From Glandiceps talaboti (lineage: Eukaryota > Hemichordata > Enteropneusta > Spengelidae): a stretch of DNA of 64,000 bases. This document shows positions 1 through 29,420 of the stretch, piece by piece. A model generated the notes under the pieces. The model ran no database searches. It saw nothing but the letters and a program-made list of their open reading frames with translations, and was not told the DNA's origin. The position numbers were made by a program, and so were the translations under genes. Location: NCBI RefSeq assembly GCF_964340395.1, contig NC_135556.1:19057142-19121141 (forward strand), read 5' to 3'. Every line of letters starts with the position of its first letter. Within the stretch, counting starts at the first letter, position 1.

Positions 1-2006
1 GTGAGTGTTAGTTGTAGAGACACTTGTCTAAAAGTGAGTGTTAGTTGTAGAGACACTTGTCTGAAAGTGAGTGTTAGTTGTAGAGACACTTGTCTGAAAG
101 TGAGTGTTAGTTGCAGACACTTGTCTAAAAGTGAGTGTTAGTTGTAGAGACACTTGTCTAAAAGTGAGTGTTAGTTGTAGAGACACTTGTCTGAAAGTGA
201 GTGTTAGTTGTAGAGACACTTGTCTGAAAGTGAGTGTTAGTTGCAGACACTTGTCTAAAAGTGAGTGTTAGTTGTAGAGACACTTGTCTAAAAGTGAGTG
301 TTAGTTGTAGAGACACTTGTCTAAAAGTGAGTGTTAGTTGTAGAGACACTTGTCTAAAAGTGAGTGTTAGTTGTAGAGACACTTGTCTGAAAGTGAGTGT
401 TAGTTGTAGAGACACTTGTCTGAAAGTGAGTGTTAGTTGCAGACACTTGTCTAAAAGTGAGTGTTAGTTGTAGAGACACTTGTCTAAAAGTGAGTGTTAG
501 TTGTAGAGACACTTGTCTGAAAGTGAGTGTTAGTTGTAGAGACACTTGTCTGAAAGTGAGTGTTAGTTGTAGAGACACTTGTCTGAAAGTGAGTGTTAGT
601 TGTAGAGACACTTGTCTGAAAGTGAGTGTTAGTTGTAGAGACACTTGTCTAAAAGTGAGTGTTAGTTGTAGAGACACTTGTCTGAAAGTGAATGTTAGTT
701 GTAGAGACACTTGTCTAAAAGTGAGTGTTAGTTGTAGAGACACTTGTCTAAAAGTGAGTGTTGTAGAGACACTTGTCTGAAAGTGAGTGTTAGTTGCACA
801 CACTTGTCTGAAAATGAGTGTTAGTTGTAGAGACACTTGTCTAAAAGTGAGTGTTAGTTGTAGAGACACTTGTCTGAAAGTGAGTGTTAGTTGTAGAGAC
901 ACTTGTCTAAAAGTGAGTGTTAGTTGTAGAGACACTTGTCTAAAAGTGAGTGTTAGTTGTAGAGACACTTGTCTGAAAGTGAGTGTTAGTTGTAGAGACA
1001 CTTGTCTAAAAGTGAGTGTTAGTTGTAGAGACACTTGTCTAAAAGTGAGTGTTAGTTGTAGAGACACTTGTCTAAAAGTGAGTGTTAGTTGTAGAGACAC
1101 TTGTCTAAAAGTGAGTGTTAGTTGTAGAGACACTTGTCTGAAAGTGAGTGTTAGTTGTAGAGACACTTGTCTAAAAGTGAGTGTTAGTTGTAGAGACACT
1201 TGTCTAAAAGTGAGTGTTAGTTGTAGAGACACTTGTCTGAAAGTGAGTGTTAGTTGTAGAGACACTTGTCTAAAAGTGAGTGTTAGTTGTAGAGACACTT
1301 GTCTAAAAGTGAGTGTTAGTTGTAGAGACACTTGTCTGAAAGTGAGTGTTAGTTGTAGAGACACTTGTCTGAAAGTGAGTGTTAGTTGTAGAGACACTTG
1401 TCTGAAAGTGAGTGTTAGTTGCAGACACTTGTCTAAAAGTGAGTGTTAGTTGTAGAGACACTTGTCTAAAAGTGAGTGTTAGTTGTAGAGACACTTGTCT
1501 AAAAGTGAGTGTTAGTTGTAGAGACACTTGTCCAAAAGTGAGTGTTAGTTGTAGAGACACTTGTCTGAAAGTGAGTGTTAGTTGTAGAGACACTTGTCTG
1601 AAAGTGAGTGTTAGTTGTAGAGACACTTGTCTAAAAGTGAGTGTTAGTTGTAGAGACACTTGTCTAAAAGTGAGTGTTAGTTGTAGAGACACTTGTCTGA
1701 AAGTGAGTGTTAGTTGTAGAGACACTTGTCTGAAAGTGAGTGTTAGTTGCAGACACTTGTCTAAAAGTGAGTGTTAGTTGTAGAGACACTTGTCTGAAAG
1801 TGAGTGTTAGTTGCAGACACTTGTCTAAAAGTGAGTGTTAGTTGTAGAGACACTTGTCTAAAAGTGAGTGTTAGTTGTAGAGACACTTGTCTAAAAGTGA
1901 GTGTTAGTTGTAGAGACACTTGTCTGAAAGTGAGTGTTAGTTGCAGACACTTGTCTAAAAGTGAGTGTTAGTTGTAGAGACACTTGTCTGAAAGTGAGTG
2001 TTAGTT
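1..2006. repeat. 33-bp minisatellite in a RAD50 intron
   Basis: About 61 head-to-tail units of 33 bp run from the window edge to 2006, so the array is cut off on the left. Each unit reads GTGAGTGTTAGTTG, then TAGAGACACTTGTCT and AAAA or GAAA. Several units (around 111, 241, 437, 1420, 1747, 1811 and 1941) lack two bases and have GTTGCAGACAC instead. Spacing of these short units is made of whole 33/31-bp steps (for example 130 and 196 bp), as expected from unequal exchange. Because 33 is a multiple of three, every frame stays open; the long repetitive ORFs here are not genes. The array lies about 330 bp upstream of the first visible RAD50 exon and so is intronic. Confidence 0.97.
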
Positions 2007-2340
2007 TGACTGAAAGACGCCAAGAAAAAACTGGATCACTAAGAATGAATCAAAGAAACTGTTGTAAGTACAGAAATGTGGATTTGTCAAAACAATACAA
2101 AAAACAATAAGAAACATGAAAAGAGTATTATTTATGAAGAGACACCAATATAAAACTGAAACACAATGAAACTACTGATCTATGCAGACAGTCAAACACT
2201 ATTGTTTACTCTTCTGTGGTGTGTAAAAATATAATCAACAATTTTAGTGTAAAGTGATGTTCATTATAATTTACCTTTATTTTGTTTGGATTCCTATCCA
2301 TGTGTTATGTTTTAATGTTCACATCATTTCCAAAAAATAG

Positions 2341-20506
<18,166 letters not shown>

Positions 20507-20597
20507 GTTCTTTGAAAGAATCCAGAGACTTGCTGGACCAAGTGGATATCTGCAGAACAGTTACACCATACGCTTTGTAAACTGTATCAGTAGAATA

Positions 20598-20930
20598 CGA
20601 CTCTGGTAATCCAGCCTTCGGTTTACTAAGATAGACGCAAACTAAATCTATTGTTCTTCAGTGTGGTAGATTTACACAAGTGGGGGATGGTAGCTCCTCT
20701 GTTGTGTGATTCTAATCACCCTGTGATCAAGATATTGTAAACATTGGAAGTCCCAAAACAGTACACTTCAAGTTCATGGAACTCTCAATAAAACTCTGCG
20801 ACACCTCCCTACTGAGGCTATGATTAAACCAACATCCATTCAGTAGCTTATCACTCTTGTATCAACATGTTGCGACAATAGTTTTAGTTTGTGTCTCTCT
20901 TAGTAAACCAAAGGCTCAATTACCAGAATA
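20598..20930. mobile_element. Fold-back (MITE-like) element in the RAD50 3' UTR
   Basis: Two inverted arms of at least 45 bp at roughly 85% identity (20598-20645 and 20883-20930) read CTGGTAAT at the outer ends. Weaker pairing continues inward for another 40 bp or so (CTATTGT blocks). No ORF lies inside. A non-autonomous DNA element is the likeliest origin; no clear target duplication is visible. Confidence 0.6.
20787..20792 (+). terminator. rad50: Probable RAD50 poly(A) signal AATAAA
   Basis: A canonical AATAAA lies 281 bases after the RAD50 stop codon and is the first on this strand after the stop. It falls inside the fold-back element at 20598-20930, so the 3' end of this transcript may be supplied by that insertion. 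No transcript evidence is available. Confidence 0.5.
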
Positions 20931-22164
20931 ATATTTCATTTTCATGTGAATTTCCTAGTAAAGTTGAAATGCATGGATAGAATCTAGATTTAGATCACTT
21001 TGAAAGCTGCAATAAAGGAAATGCATATCAGATTTGAAAAAACCCTGAATGTTCAAAGTTACAGAGTTGACTGTGTGGGCTGAGTGAAGCTCAGATGTGA
21101 GCATAAAAACATGAGTGAGTTTTGTTAAACTAATTGAACACATAATGATATCAAGAGGTGAATGTTTTGAATAAAACAATTGATGAAGTACCTGGAGACT
21201 ACAGACAGACAAACGCACACACAAACAAACAAACACATGCACACACTTTTAAAAAATCTCCCAAGCGACTGATGTCTAATAAGAAATAATTTTATTTAAT
21301 ATCACTCGGCACTATTCATTACAGGTGTACATTTGCGTAAAGAAAGCTTACCCAGTCTTTTTCATTATTGTAATTCAACTACACATAATTTTGAATAAGT
21401 ACTATTATGGTAGCAATAAGCCCTCAAGTATATTAATTTCTATAAAGTTTAAACATTAAAAGCAAAACAATCCAGCATAAAGAGTTGAATTAATCAAAAC
21501 TCTGATGATAATAGAGAAAGAATAATTGTGCGTTTTCCCCCTGAGAAGTGCTCGCCAGTGGATAGCGTAGCCTTTTCAGACTAGCGCCCCATGCGGTGAG
21601 TAAGTTTTTGTCCACCGTCTTTTGTTTTTTGTTTTTATTTATTTTTTTGGTAGAATTTTGAAAATATTGTGGAAGTTATAAAAAATACATCAGTAACCCT
21701 GAACAATATTTACATTCTTTATGATAATATTGACATCGATACCTGACAACCATTGTCTAAGACGACATATCGTACAGCTGTAGAGAGTCCCTAGACAAAT
21801 GGGAAAAAAATATATTTTACTTTTTTACATCCAAGTATCGACGTTTTCGCGTGTTGAAGACGTTAAGTTGTTTAAGATTACAAAACACTGGAGTACAATA
21901 AATGACTTCAGTTTTTGCATTGTTTTATGAAATTAAAGTAATGAGCTTACTAGTAAGTACTATGTACACCATCTTTACAGGTAATTTGCATTTATAACAA
22001 ATTGATGTTTGACATGTAGTTTCATAAAGTCTCAATCCACGTGATCATACTGAATATTCTTCCCATTTTTAAATACATAGTATCAAAAAGATTCCAATCC
22101 CATCAAATAATTCTACATGATAGGTACTGGTATTCCTTTGATCACGTCTCCTTTTGTGCTCAGT
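20931..22164. other. Spacer between RAD50 and small-gene copy 1
   Basis: I see no gene here. The transcripts of RAD50 (+) and copy 1 (-) converge in this spacer. A TTTATT cluster near 21630 could be the copy 1 poly(A) signal (AATAAA on the - strand, about 530 bases past its stop). Confidence 0.5.
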
Positions 22165-24073
22165 TCATTTACTTCCTTCCGTTCGGAAGGGAAATCCCGA
22201 ACACCGTCTGTTCATTTCTGAAAACTAATAGACAATACATGGTTGATTAGTGTCAGATGAATTGATCGTCTGATTACATGTTGTCATAGCTATAAGATGT
22301 ACATCCTCCACGCAACCAAAATTGATGTATGGTAGCAGTAAAGGATATTTTTACTGAAAGAAAGACTTGAACGTTGAACGCAAAACGCGTGTTTTAAAAA
22401 AAATCATGTGGGTTTGAAAGATCAATAAAGACGTCGTCACTTACCAACTGTCATTAATGTTCTATTCTACAGCTACATGGTTTAAAAGAAGCTAGCTTTA
22501 TAGTAATAACTCATTTTTATGCAACCTTTCTTCCACTTTTGTTTAAACGCTTGTTAAATATATCATGGAATATTCGTAAACCAATTATACATTACTAAGT
22601 CTGCTCAGTATTTAGGCCTAGTTACAATCATACATTCACATACTACTGGATAAAATTGTAATTATAAAAGATTTAGAGTAATATCGTTTTATATAACTTA
22701 CATATTCCAAAGACTGTAGAGCACTTGCAGCAACAACCAATAGGAGAACTGTGGTGGTTGAATAGGGAAGACCAGAACTAGATGTGTTCCTAGTAACCAG
22801 TTGGTTGAAGAACCGACGTGGAATTCCAACACCTATTCAAAGAAAACAGACATTAACTATCAAAGTCACGTTACGAAATCGAATTTCATAATGGTTTATA
22901 TGTTTGTGTGCTTCTCTTTTTTTGTATGTATGTATGTATGTATGTATGTATGTATGTATGTATGTATGTATGTATGTATGTATGTATGTATGTATGTATG
23001 TATGTATGTATGTGTGTGTGTGCGTGTTTGTATGTATGTATGTATGTATGTATGTATGTATGTATGTTTGTATGTATGTATGTATGTATGTATGTATGTA
23101 TGTATGTATGTATGTATGTATGTATGTATGTATGTATGTATGTATATGTATGTATGTATGTATGTAATGTGTGTATGTAATGTATTCTACGGATGTGGCG
23201 ACTGGATTTGTGGTTGACTGGACAGATGACAGACGTATTGAATTTGCACACCATGCTGAGTAATTTGTCCGATGTTAATTAATTTACAATGTACGAAACA
23301 TCCTTGATAGAAATATACACGAACAACTGTGCAATGTATCATTGTACAACAACTCCATCATAATAGCTAATACTGACTTGTGATAACAAAGTCGTACATT
23401 TTGTATATGATAAGCTATAGTGATGTCACAGCTGTTTCTAAAGACGAGGTTGATGACCTGAGAAGAATTGTTAAGAGGTTGACGACATAATCTATCATTG
23501 CAAGTCAACATTCTTAAAAGAAAATGAATGGGACATTACAAGTATCACCCTGTTTGGAAAATTGAAAAATATCTCCTTTTTCATATTTTAAAAAAAATTA
23601 AATCAAACTCGACAAATGAACATATAATGTATGTGTCTTCTATTCATTACAGTCAGTAAGGGACAGAATCACAGTCAGCATTCGACTTGTGTAGATCTTA
23701 ATAGATTTCGACATTGCAAAGTATATAGTCCACTTAATCTGATACTAGGGATGCGACTCGATGAAGATTCTTTTTTTGTATGAAACAATGATGAAATGAT
23801 TTTTTTTTTCAAATTTACAATGACTTTGTTTACAGTCAAGACATATTAGATACGATGTAAATAAACCTGAAAATTACATTCAGACATTTCCCTGTCATTC
23901 CATATTTTTAAAGGAAAAACAACAATTTATGATATCAAAAAAGTCTATAAGAAAACAATAAATGGAACATTCAAATTAAAAAGTGTAAAGTGAGACAAAG
24001 TTCAGCTGAAATTATAAAATTAATATCACTTACCATATCTGGTGAGCATACGTCTGGCGACAATAGAAAGCAT
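22165..24073 (-). CDS. Small single-pass membrane protein, tandem family copy 1 (76 aa, 3 exons)
   Basis: Exons, in gene order: 24034-24073, 22702-22832, 22165-22224 (40, 131 and 60 bases; 76 codons plus TGA). Exon 1 gives MLSIVARRMLTRY and ends in phase 1 before GTAAGT. Exon 2 gives GVGIPRRFFNQLVTRNTSSS, then GLPYSTTTVLLLVVAASALQ, then SLEY and ends in phase 0. Exon 3 gives FSEMNRRCSGFPFRTEGSK. The N-terminus is Arg-rich and free of acidic residues, as in mitochondrial presequences; one hydrophobic segment follows, then a basic tail. Intron 1 contains a long (GTAT)n array. I do not recognise the family. The support is that four further loci share sequence, exon sizes, phases and splice sites. 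It is closest to copy 4. Confidence 0.75.
22924..23166. repeat. (GTAT)n microsatellite in copy 1 intron 1
   Basis: About 240 bp of GTAT tetramers with a short GTGT/GCGT interruption near 23011-23030 and single variants. Long open frames here are artefacts. Confidence 0.98.
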
Positions 24074-24213
24074 TTTAGGCTTCTGTCAAAACGTACAAAT
24101 AGGGTTTGGTACAAAAATCTTGGCTGGTATCAGTCCAGTGATGAAATTCAGACTTTCTCCAAATCTTCTGCCAGTCTCTATCCTGAGCAACAATTTATAG
24201 TTTCATCCAAGTG

Positions 24214-24256
24214 TCACGTGACCAAAAGATTCAATTGTAATCATAATGTCACGTGA
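24214..24256. promoter_or_regulatory. Paired TCACGTGA sites upstream of copy 1
   Basis: Two perfect TCACGTGA palindromes (24214-24221 and 24249-24256) lie 141 and 176 bases upstream of the copy 1 start. CACGTG is the E-box bound by bHLH-zip factors such as USF, MITF/TFE and MAX; the flanking T and A give the USF/MITF-type extended site. Copy 4 has the same doublet. Confidence 0.55.
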
Positions 24257-24774
24257 TTAAAAGCGAGTCATCGACATTTCCCGGTAAACACCAGGGCCCT
24301 GGATTAATTTACTATGGTGGCATTCGCACGTATGTACGCGTACGTGTTATGATGAATCTATTATTCCGAACGGTTTGACGACCTTGTCAGATTACATCTT
24401 GTAGACAATATGACTGTAATCAATAACCTCGACGAGAAAAGTGAATTTTGAATCACATACGGTTTTCTAAATAACTCCTAATAAAATGAAACTTTGAGAG
24501 AGAAAAGTGGATGTGCCATGTATGAAGATATGCATTATTTTAGCAGTACAGAACGGCTTGAATCCTCAACTAGTTTAATATGCATGGTGTGCAATTTATG
24601 AAACGTTCAAGAATGTGTTTGTGTTCAACAGTCTACTGATATCAAAATAACAAGAAAACTGATGGCATCATATATCACGGAATCATTATCTAACATATCA
24701 ATCTGTATGCTACTCGTGGTGGAGACGTCGACACGTATAATGTGGTTGTGATATACGTTGTTATAACCATTTCA
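24257..24774. other. Upstream region of copy 1
   Basis: No gene seen. It shares blocks with the region upstream of copy 4 (51765-51880): CCCTGGATT and GCACGTATGTAC occur in the same order after the TCACGTGA doublet, so the promoter regions were duplicated with the genes. A palindrome CCAGGGCCCTGG lies near 24291. Confidence 0.5.
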
Positions 24775-25319
<545 letters not shown>

Positions 25320-25419
25320 TGATATTGCCCGATATACCAATACAAGCATTTTCTTTTTACTTTATTGTACTATACTGATATCTGAAATGATAGATAAGGT
25401 TGCAATAAAGTTTATTATT

Positions 25420-26060
25420 ATTATTATTACCAAGGTCAACATAATTCAACATAATTCATTTTATTTTCACCAAAAAGGATGACAGAACTTAGACTGGGAA
25501 AGTGTACATGACAAAAACATAATTTAATATTACATGGTCACCCTCCCTGGTGAGGGCCATGGAAATAGTTCAGTGGAACTAGTCTTAATCCAATGGCCTA
25601 GACACACAACATATAAACTACAAAACAGAAAATAGAATAAAACAAAAACATATCTGAAAACAAGTTTTCTGTAAGAAATATATACACTAAGTTACATACA
25701 AACCCTCGAAAAAAAAAAAAAAAACAGAAACAAAACAAAGAAGCCCTTAGGTCTTAGATACGATGTAATTTCTTAGTTCCTCTTTGAATGATTTTCTTGA
25801 ATGTATACATTTGAGGGATGGTGGTAATGAGTTCCAGTGCTTAGTTATGGCGTATTGGAAGTTGTGTTGAGTAATTCTTCCGTCCGTCTACGAATATTTG
25901 ACTTGTCGTTGCAAATACAATACATATCAAGCAATTCACGATTCTATAGTGTTTTGGGCAAAAATAAAAAAAAGAATTATGATTCCGATAATACTTTGAC
26001 AAGAAACGGAAAAAGAAGTAAAATCTCACTATTGTACCATTTTGAATGTACAAAAAATGT
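25420..26060 (-). mobile_element. LINE 3' end (reverse-transcriptase C-terminus plus 3' UTR), degraded
   Basis: On the - strand a frame ending with TAA near 25750 reads RITQHNFQYAITKHWNSLPP and then SLKCIHSRKSFKEELRNYI. The WNSLP motif followed by a K/S/F-rich amphipathic tail is the usual C-terminus of CR1/L2/Jockey-type LINE polymerases. An in-frame TAG lies just upstream of TDGRITQ, and no further polymerase is recognisable beyond about 26060, so the copy is 5'-truncated and inactive. The downstream 300 bp (CCATGGCCCTCACCAGGGA, then AATAATAATAAACTTTATTG) look like its 3' UTR and simple tail. Confidence 0.7.
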
Positions 26061-27199
26061 CTAGGGTCGGCGGCTTCAACGAGGATCGGTCTTGTTATTG
26101 GAAACGCGTTTAGTTTATTTAGCCTTATTTCCATTAGAAAAACACAAACGAGCAACAAGTGTTCACACAGTGCAATAGTAGTCAACACTCTTGTTTTCAA
26201 CACTTCCGTTCGTTCACCTTTAATACTATCGTTGAGTTGACTCAGATACGTGGTCAATGTCTGCAGTTTGTGGACCAGTCGTCCTTGCGACTTGGGTCAG
26301 TGTATAAACATGAATCACACTGGTCATACACACTTTCACCACACGACATTATCATATCATTAATATGCATACACGATAGATTACAAAATTGTACTTCAGT
26401 ACTTCCTAGACATGTGTTGGATGTCTATATTGTCGTAAAACTATTGCCCTCTTTGCGACAACGCAATTACTGTCCTCTTTACGTCAACGTCTACCATTTA
26501 TAGCTTCTCAAGTTTGCTCTCCGATACAAAGCCACTCTCCACTTTGCTTGAGCAATGTGTAATCCCTTAGCATCAATAATCGTCACATTGAATAAATTAT
26601 TTTGATTTCAATATGTTAATTACATGTCCGATAGATACAAAAATATGAAAATATATCTTTAAACTTATTAGTTATTGAAAGTAGTGTTTCAGTGGCTACT
26701 AACAATCAAACACCAATATTTAAACATTCTCACATGCTCTGATTGCCGTCATGGTGTACACGCTTATTCTCAAGAAAGTAATGCCGAATTTAAATTAAAA
26801 CCAAGATATGAACAGAGCCAATCTCATGAAAATAGACAATTAAAATCTACCAGTTTCCTTTCTGACGAGTAGTTTTCAATGTATATTCTCTCGAGCTCGT
26901 TATAACGTTATAACAGTGATGTGCATAGAGCTCGTAATACAACATACGTGTGTGTAGTTGTATAATATGAGTCGTGGTATGTCAATCATTAGCATATTCC
27001 AGGCATACATTACAACAGCGTCATATCCTTCTGAATATTACTACAGTCATCCAAGCTGGTATGTGATCTGTAAACAGTACTTGGAAAGACTAGAGGAATT
27101 GCTCTTGTAAATAGGACAATGGCCTGAATGTAATTCAGGAGTATGCGTCTATCACACGTACACCGTGCTGTGGACGCACCAAACTACTCTGCAATTATA
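26061..27199. other. Intergenic, no gene recognised
   Basis: Several short open frames on both strands, none with recognisable domains. The block near 26420-26500 has GTCGTAAAA and CTCTTTACGTC, recalling the short hairpin repeats at 33130-33214 and 38403-38443. Confidence 0.4.
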
Positions 27200-27330
27200 C
27201 ATACATGTAATGTAATGGAATGGAATGAAATTGAGGAAAGAAAAGTGACACATGCAGGCGTCGAACCCTCGTCCCGGGCCTGGATACTAGCCAGAGTGGC
27301 TCTAGGCCACAGAGCTAACGTGTCAACTGG
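27200..27330 (-). mobile_element. tRNA-Thr-like SINE head
   Basis: On the - strand 27324-27247 folds as a tRNA-like cloverleaf: a 7-bp acceptor stem GACACGT/ATGTGTC (one wobble), a D stem GCTC/GAGC, an anticodon arm CTGG-CTAGTAT-CCAG (anticodon AGT if read as a tRNA), and a B box GGTTCGACGCC. The linker before the anticodon stem is too long and the T stem has a mismatch. It is followed by an ATTCCATTCCATTACATTAC tail. A tRNA-derived SINE or tRNA relic fits better than a working tRNA gene. Confidence 0.45.
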
Positions 27331-27420
27331 TAGATCTTGTGTGCCGTCCTGGTATGTAAATTTCTATCCTCAAGGCAGGTGAGAAGCCAACTCAACATAA
27401 GGATCCAATGGCACATCCAT

Positions 27421-27676
27421 GGTCTAAGGGCAATCTGATTAAAATCCGATGTAGATGTCGGCTAATCGTTCATTGCTATTTTACCTTCGTTATTTTGCCT
27501 GAATTGACTTTCGTAGTACATGTTTACGTTTTTAGCCTGATCGTAGAGGAGGCGATCAGGATAAAAAACGTAAACATGTACCACGAAGGTCAATTCAGGC
27601 AAAATAACGAAGGTAAAATAGCAATGAACGATTAGCCGACATCTACATCGGATTTTAATCAGATTGGGTCTAAGGG
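27421..27676. mobile_element. 236-bp fold-back MITE with 10-bp target duplication
   Basis: The element 27431-27666 consists of two arms of about 112 bp starting CAATCTGATTAAAATCCG, nearly identical in inverted orientation (about four differences), around a loop of a few bases. It is flanked by the exact direct repeat GGTCTAAGGG at 27421-27430 and 27667-27676. Duplications of 9-11 bp with long terminal repeats are typical of Mutator-like elements. The close match of the arms suggests a recent insertion. Confidence 0.88.
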
Positions 27677-28606
27677 TTGCCATCTTAGGAATCAGTTTAC
27701 AAGCAATGTTTATATAATCCTAATTGAGCGTACGACTATATTAACTGCCTAGATGGATAAAAATGCGATTCAATAGTCACTATAACTAGCAACTACAGTA
27801 TACTCACAACATCAGCAATATAGTACAGCCCGTTTCAAGTTACCGTTCACTGGTTCTGTTTAATACAGCGACGCAGAAACCAATAAAAAAACTGCTACAT
27901 TTTGTTTAAATGAATTAAAACATTTATTGCAAACCAGGTATTACAACTAAACGCAGACATGTATAGGGTGAGATCACCGCCAAATTAGAATTCCTAAGTA
28001 TTTTGTCATTATTTTATCATTATTTGTTAATTTTATAATTATTTTATCGTTCATTGACGATTTTATCCTTATAATAAAATACATAAAGGAATTCTAGTTT
28101 GGCGCGTGATCTCACCCCATAGACATGTGGACCCACCAATGTTTTGAAGTCTGCATTTGATGTCTGTTCGGCGGTATGTTAGTTCATTTCATTTTAATGG
28201 CAAAATTTCTCAAAAATGGTCAATATTGCTATCTGAAAGCCTGGCATTGACAGTTTAATTTCTTGTTGGTTTGTTTGGCTGTACCAAAAAAAGGCCAGTG
28301 AACATCAACATAAAACGGGCAGTAATGTCTAGCTCGGATGGTTTCAGAAAAGAGGAAAGCTTCAGCCTCTTTATCGTTTAATCTTAGAAGCATTATGTCT
28401 TGTTTTATGTACATTTAAAAGGTCATTATAGAAGCTGTATGTGAAAGATTTCTATATTCTACATCAGTGACCACAAAAATGTCTGAAAAATAGGTAGGTT
28501 CTGAATCGCAAGGAGCTAAAATAATCTACAAAAAAAATGATTCATGTTTGCACAGATTGACAGATTGTATTCTAGTGTTATGCCTTTCAAAATTCCTTCT
28601 CTACAG
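27677..28606. other. Intergenic around the 27966 MITE
   Basis: Apart from the MITE no gene or repeat is recognised. The short open frame at 28229-28414 (-) has no support. Confidence 0.4.
27966..28117. mobile_element. MITE with 30-bp terminal inverted repeats
   Basis: The left terminus GGGTGAGATCACCGCCAAAT and the inverse of the right terminus (GGGTGAGATCACGCGCCAAA) pair over about 30 bp to GAATTCCT. The interior is AT-rich with repeated ATTATTTTATC. No ORF. The target duplication is unclear, perhaps ATA. Confidence 0.72.
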
Positions 28607-28674
28607 ATTTATTGCTTCGAGAACTGGATTTCGTATGGTGAATCTTGTTATTATGGTAGGTCAATTGCAAAAAG
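28607..28674 (+). CDS. Orphan C-type-lectin-domain exon
   Basis: A 68-bp segment bounded by a good acceptor (TTCTCTACAG) and donor (GTAAGA) reads IYCFENWISYGESCYYGRSI then AK, ending in phase 2. C-x-x-x-W-x-x-Y-x-x-S-C-Y is the N-terminal signature of C-type lectin domains. I find no companion exon for the rest of the domain (WIGL, WND or second disulphide region) on the + strand before the TRIM gene. It may be an isolated relic or part of a gene with distant exons. Confidence 0.45.
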
Positions 28675-28901
28675 GTAAGACAACAGATCTTGCTCACTGA
28701 CTGATTAACAGATCGATTGATTGATTGATCAATCAATAAAGCAATATATTGGTAATAGGTATGATTTTGAACTAGTCATTGTACATGTCACATTCGCAAT
28801 GTGTAGAAATGGGGTAGCAAGCTACATTTTGTTTGGTTGTAGTTGGGGATAAAACCATTCCTGATTAAACACAGGAAATGAATTCATATCATACTGAAAC
28901 T

Positions 28902-28902
<1 letters not shown>

Positions 28903-28989
<87 letters not shown>

Positions 28990-28990
28990 T

Positions 28991-29087
<97 letters not shown>
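28903..29087. repeat. (GATA)n microsatellite with a (GACA)n block
   Basis: GATA tetramers with a GACA stretch near 29003-29026, just beyond the 3' end of the TRIM gene. Confidence 0.98.
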
Positions 29088-29100
29088 TACTGATATATAG

Positions 29101-29106
29101 TTTATT
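29101..29106 (-). terminator. Possible TRIM-gene poly(A) signal
   Basis: TTTATT on the + strand gives AATAAA on the - strand, about 315 bases past the TRIM stop codon. The 3' UTR in between (29107-29420) shows no other feature. Confidence 0.45.
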
Positions 29107-29420
29107 CAGATAACTATAATCAATGAATATACATGTAACATGTAACCATTAATCAGAACTATATTGAACAAAAAAGTTAAAGCTGCATGTGAATCATAAA
29201 AACACTGACCCCTTAACTTGCCTAGCATGCACACATTATATATTTATCAGGTGTGCTGTATCATGTATATGTATATACTGTCATTTCTGGCAGTGACCAA
29301 CAGTAATTTCATTATGTGCTGTCCAATCTTTCAAATATAACATTCAACCTTGAATAATGGTTTACTGATACACAATGTTTCATCAACACAGATGAAGTGC
29401 CATATGAAGGTGTACACATC

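Noticed and set aside
28-1777. Long open frames on both strands (up to 347 codons) in the minisatellite
   Set aside because: The 33-bp period keeps every frame open; the proteins are simple 11-residue repeats.
1-2006. CRISPR-like repeat array
   Set aside because: Units are contiguous with no unique spacers, and the genome is eukaryotic.
25841-26257. 138-codon - strand frame overlapping the LINE remnant
   Set aside because: The polymerase motif WNSLP is in a different frame; this frame shows no domain.
27247-27324. Functional tRNA-Thr(AGT) gene
   Set aside because: The linker before the anticodon stem is too long, the T stem is mispaired, and a SINE-like tail follows; a tRNA-derived repeat fits better.
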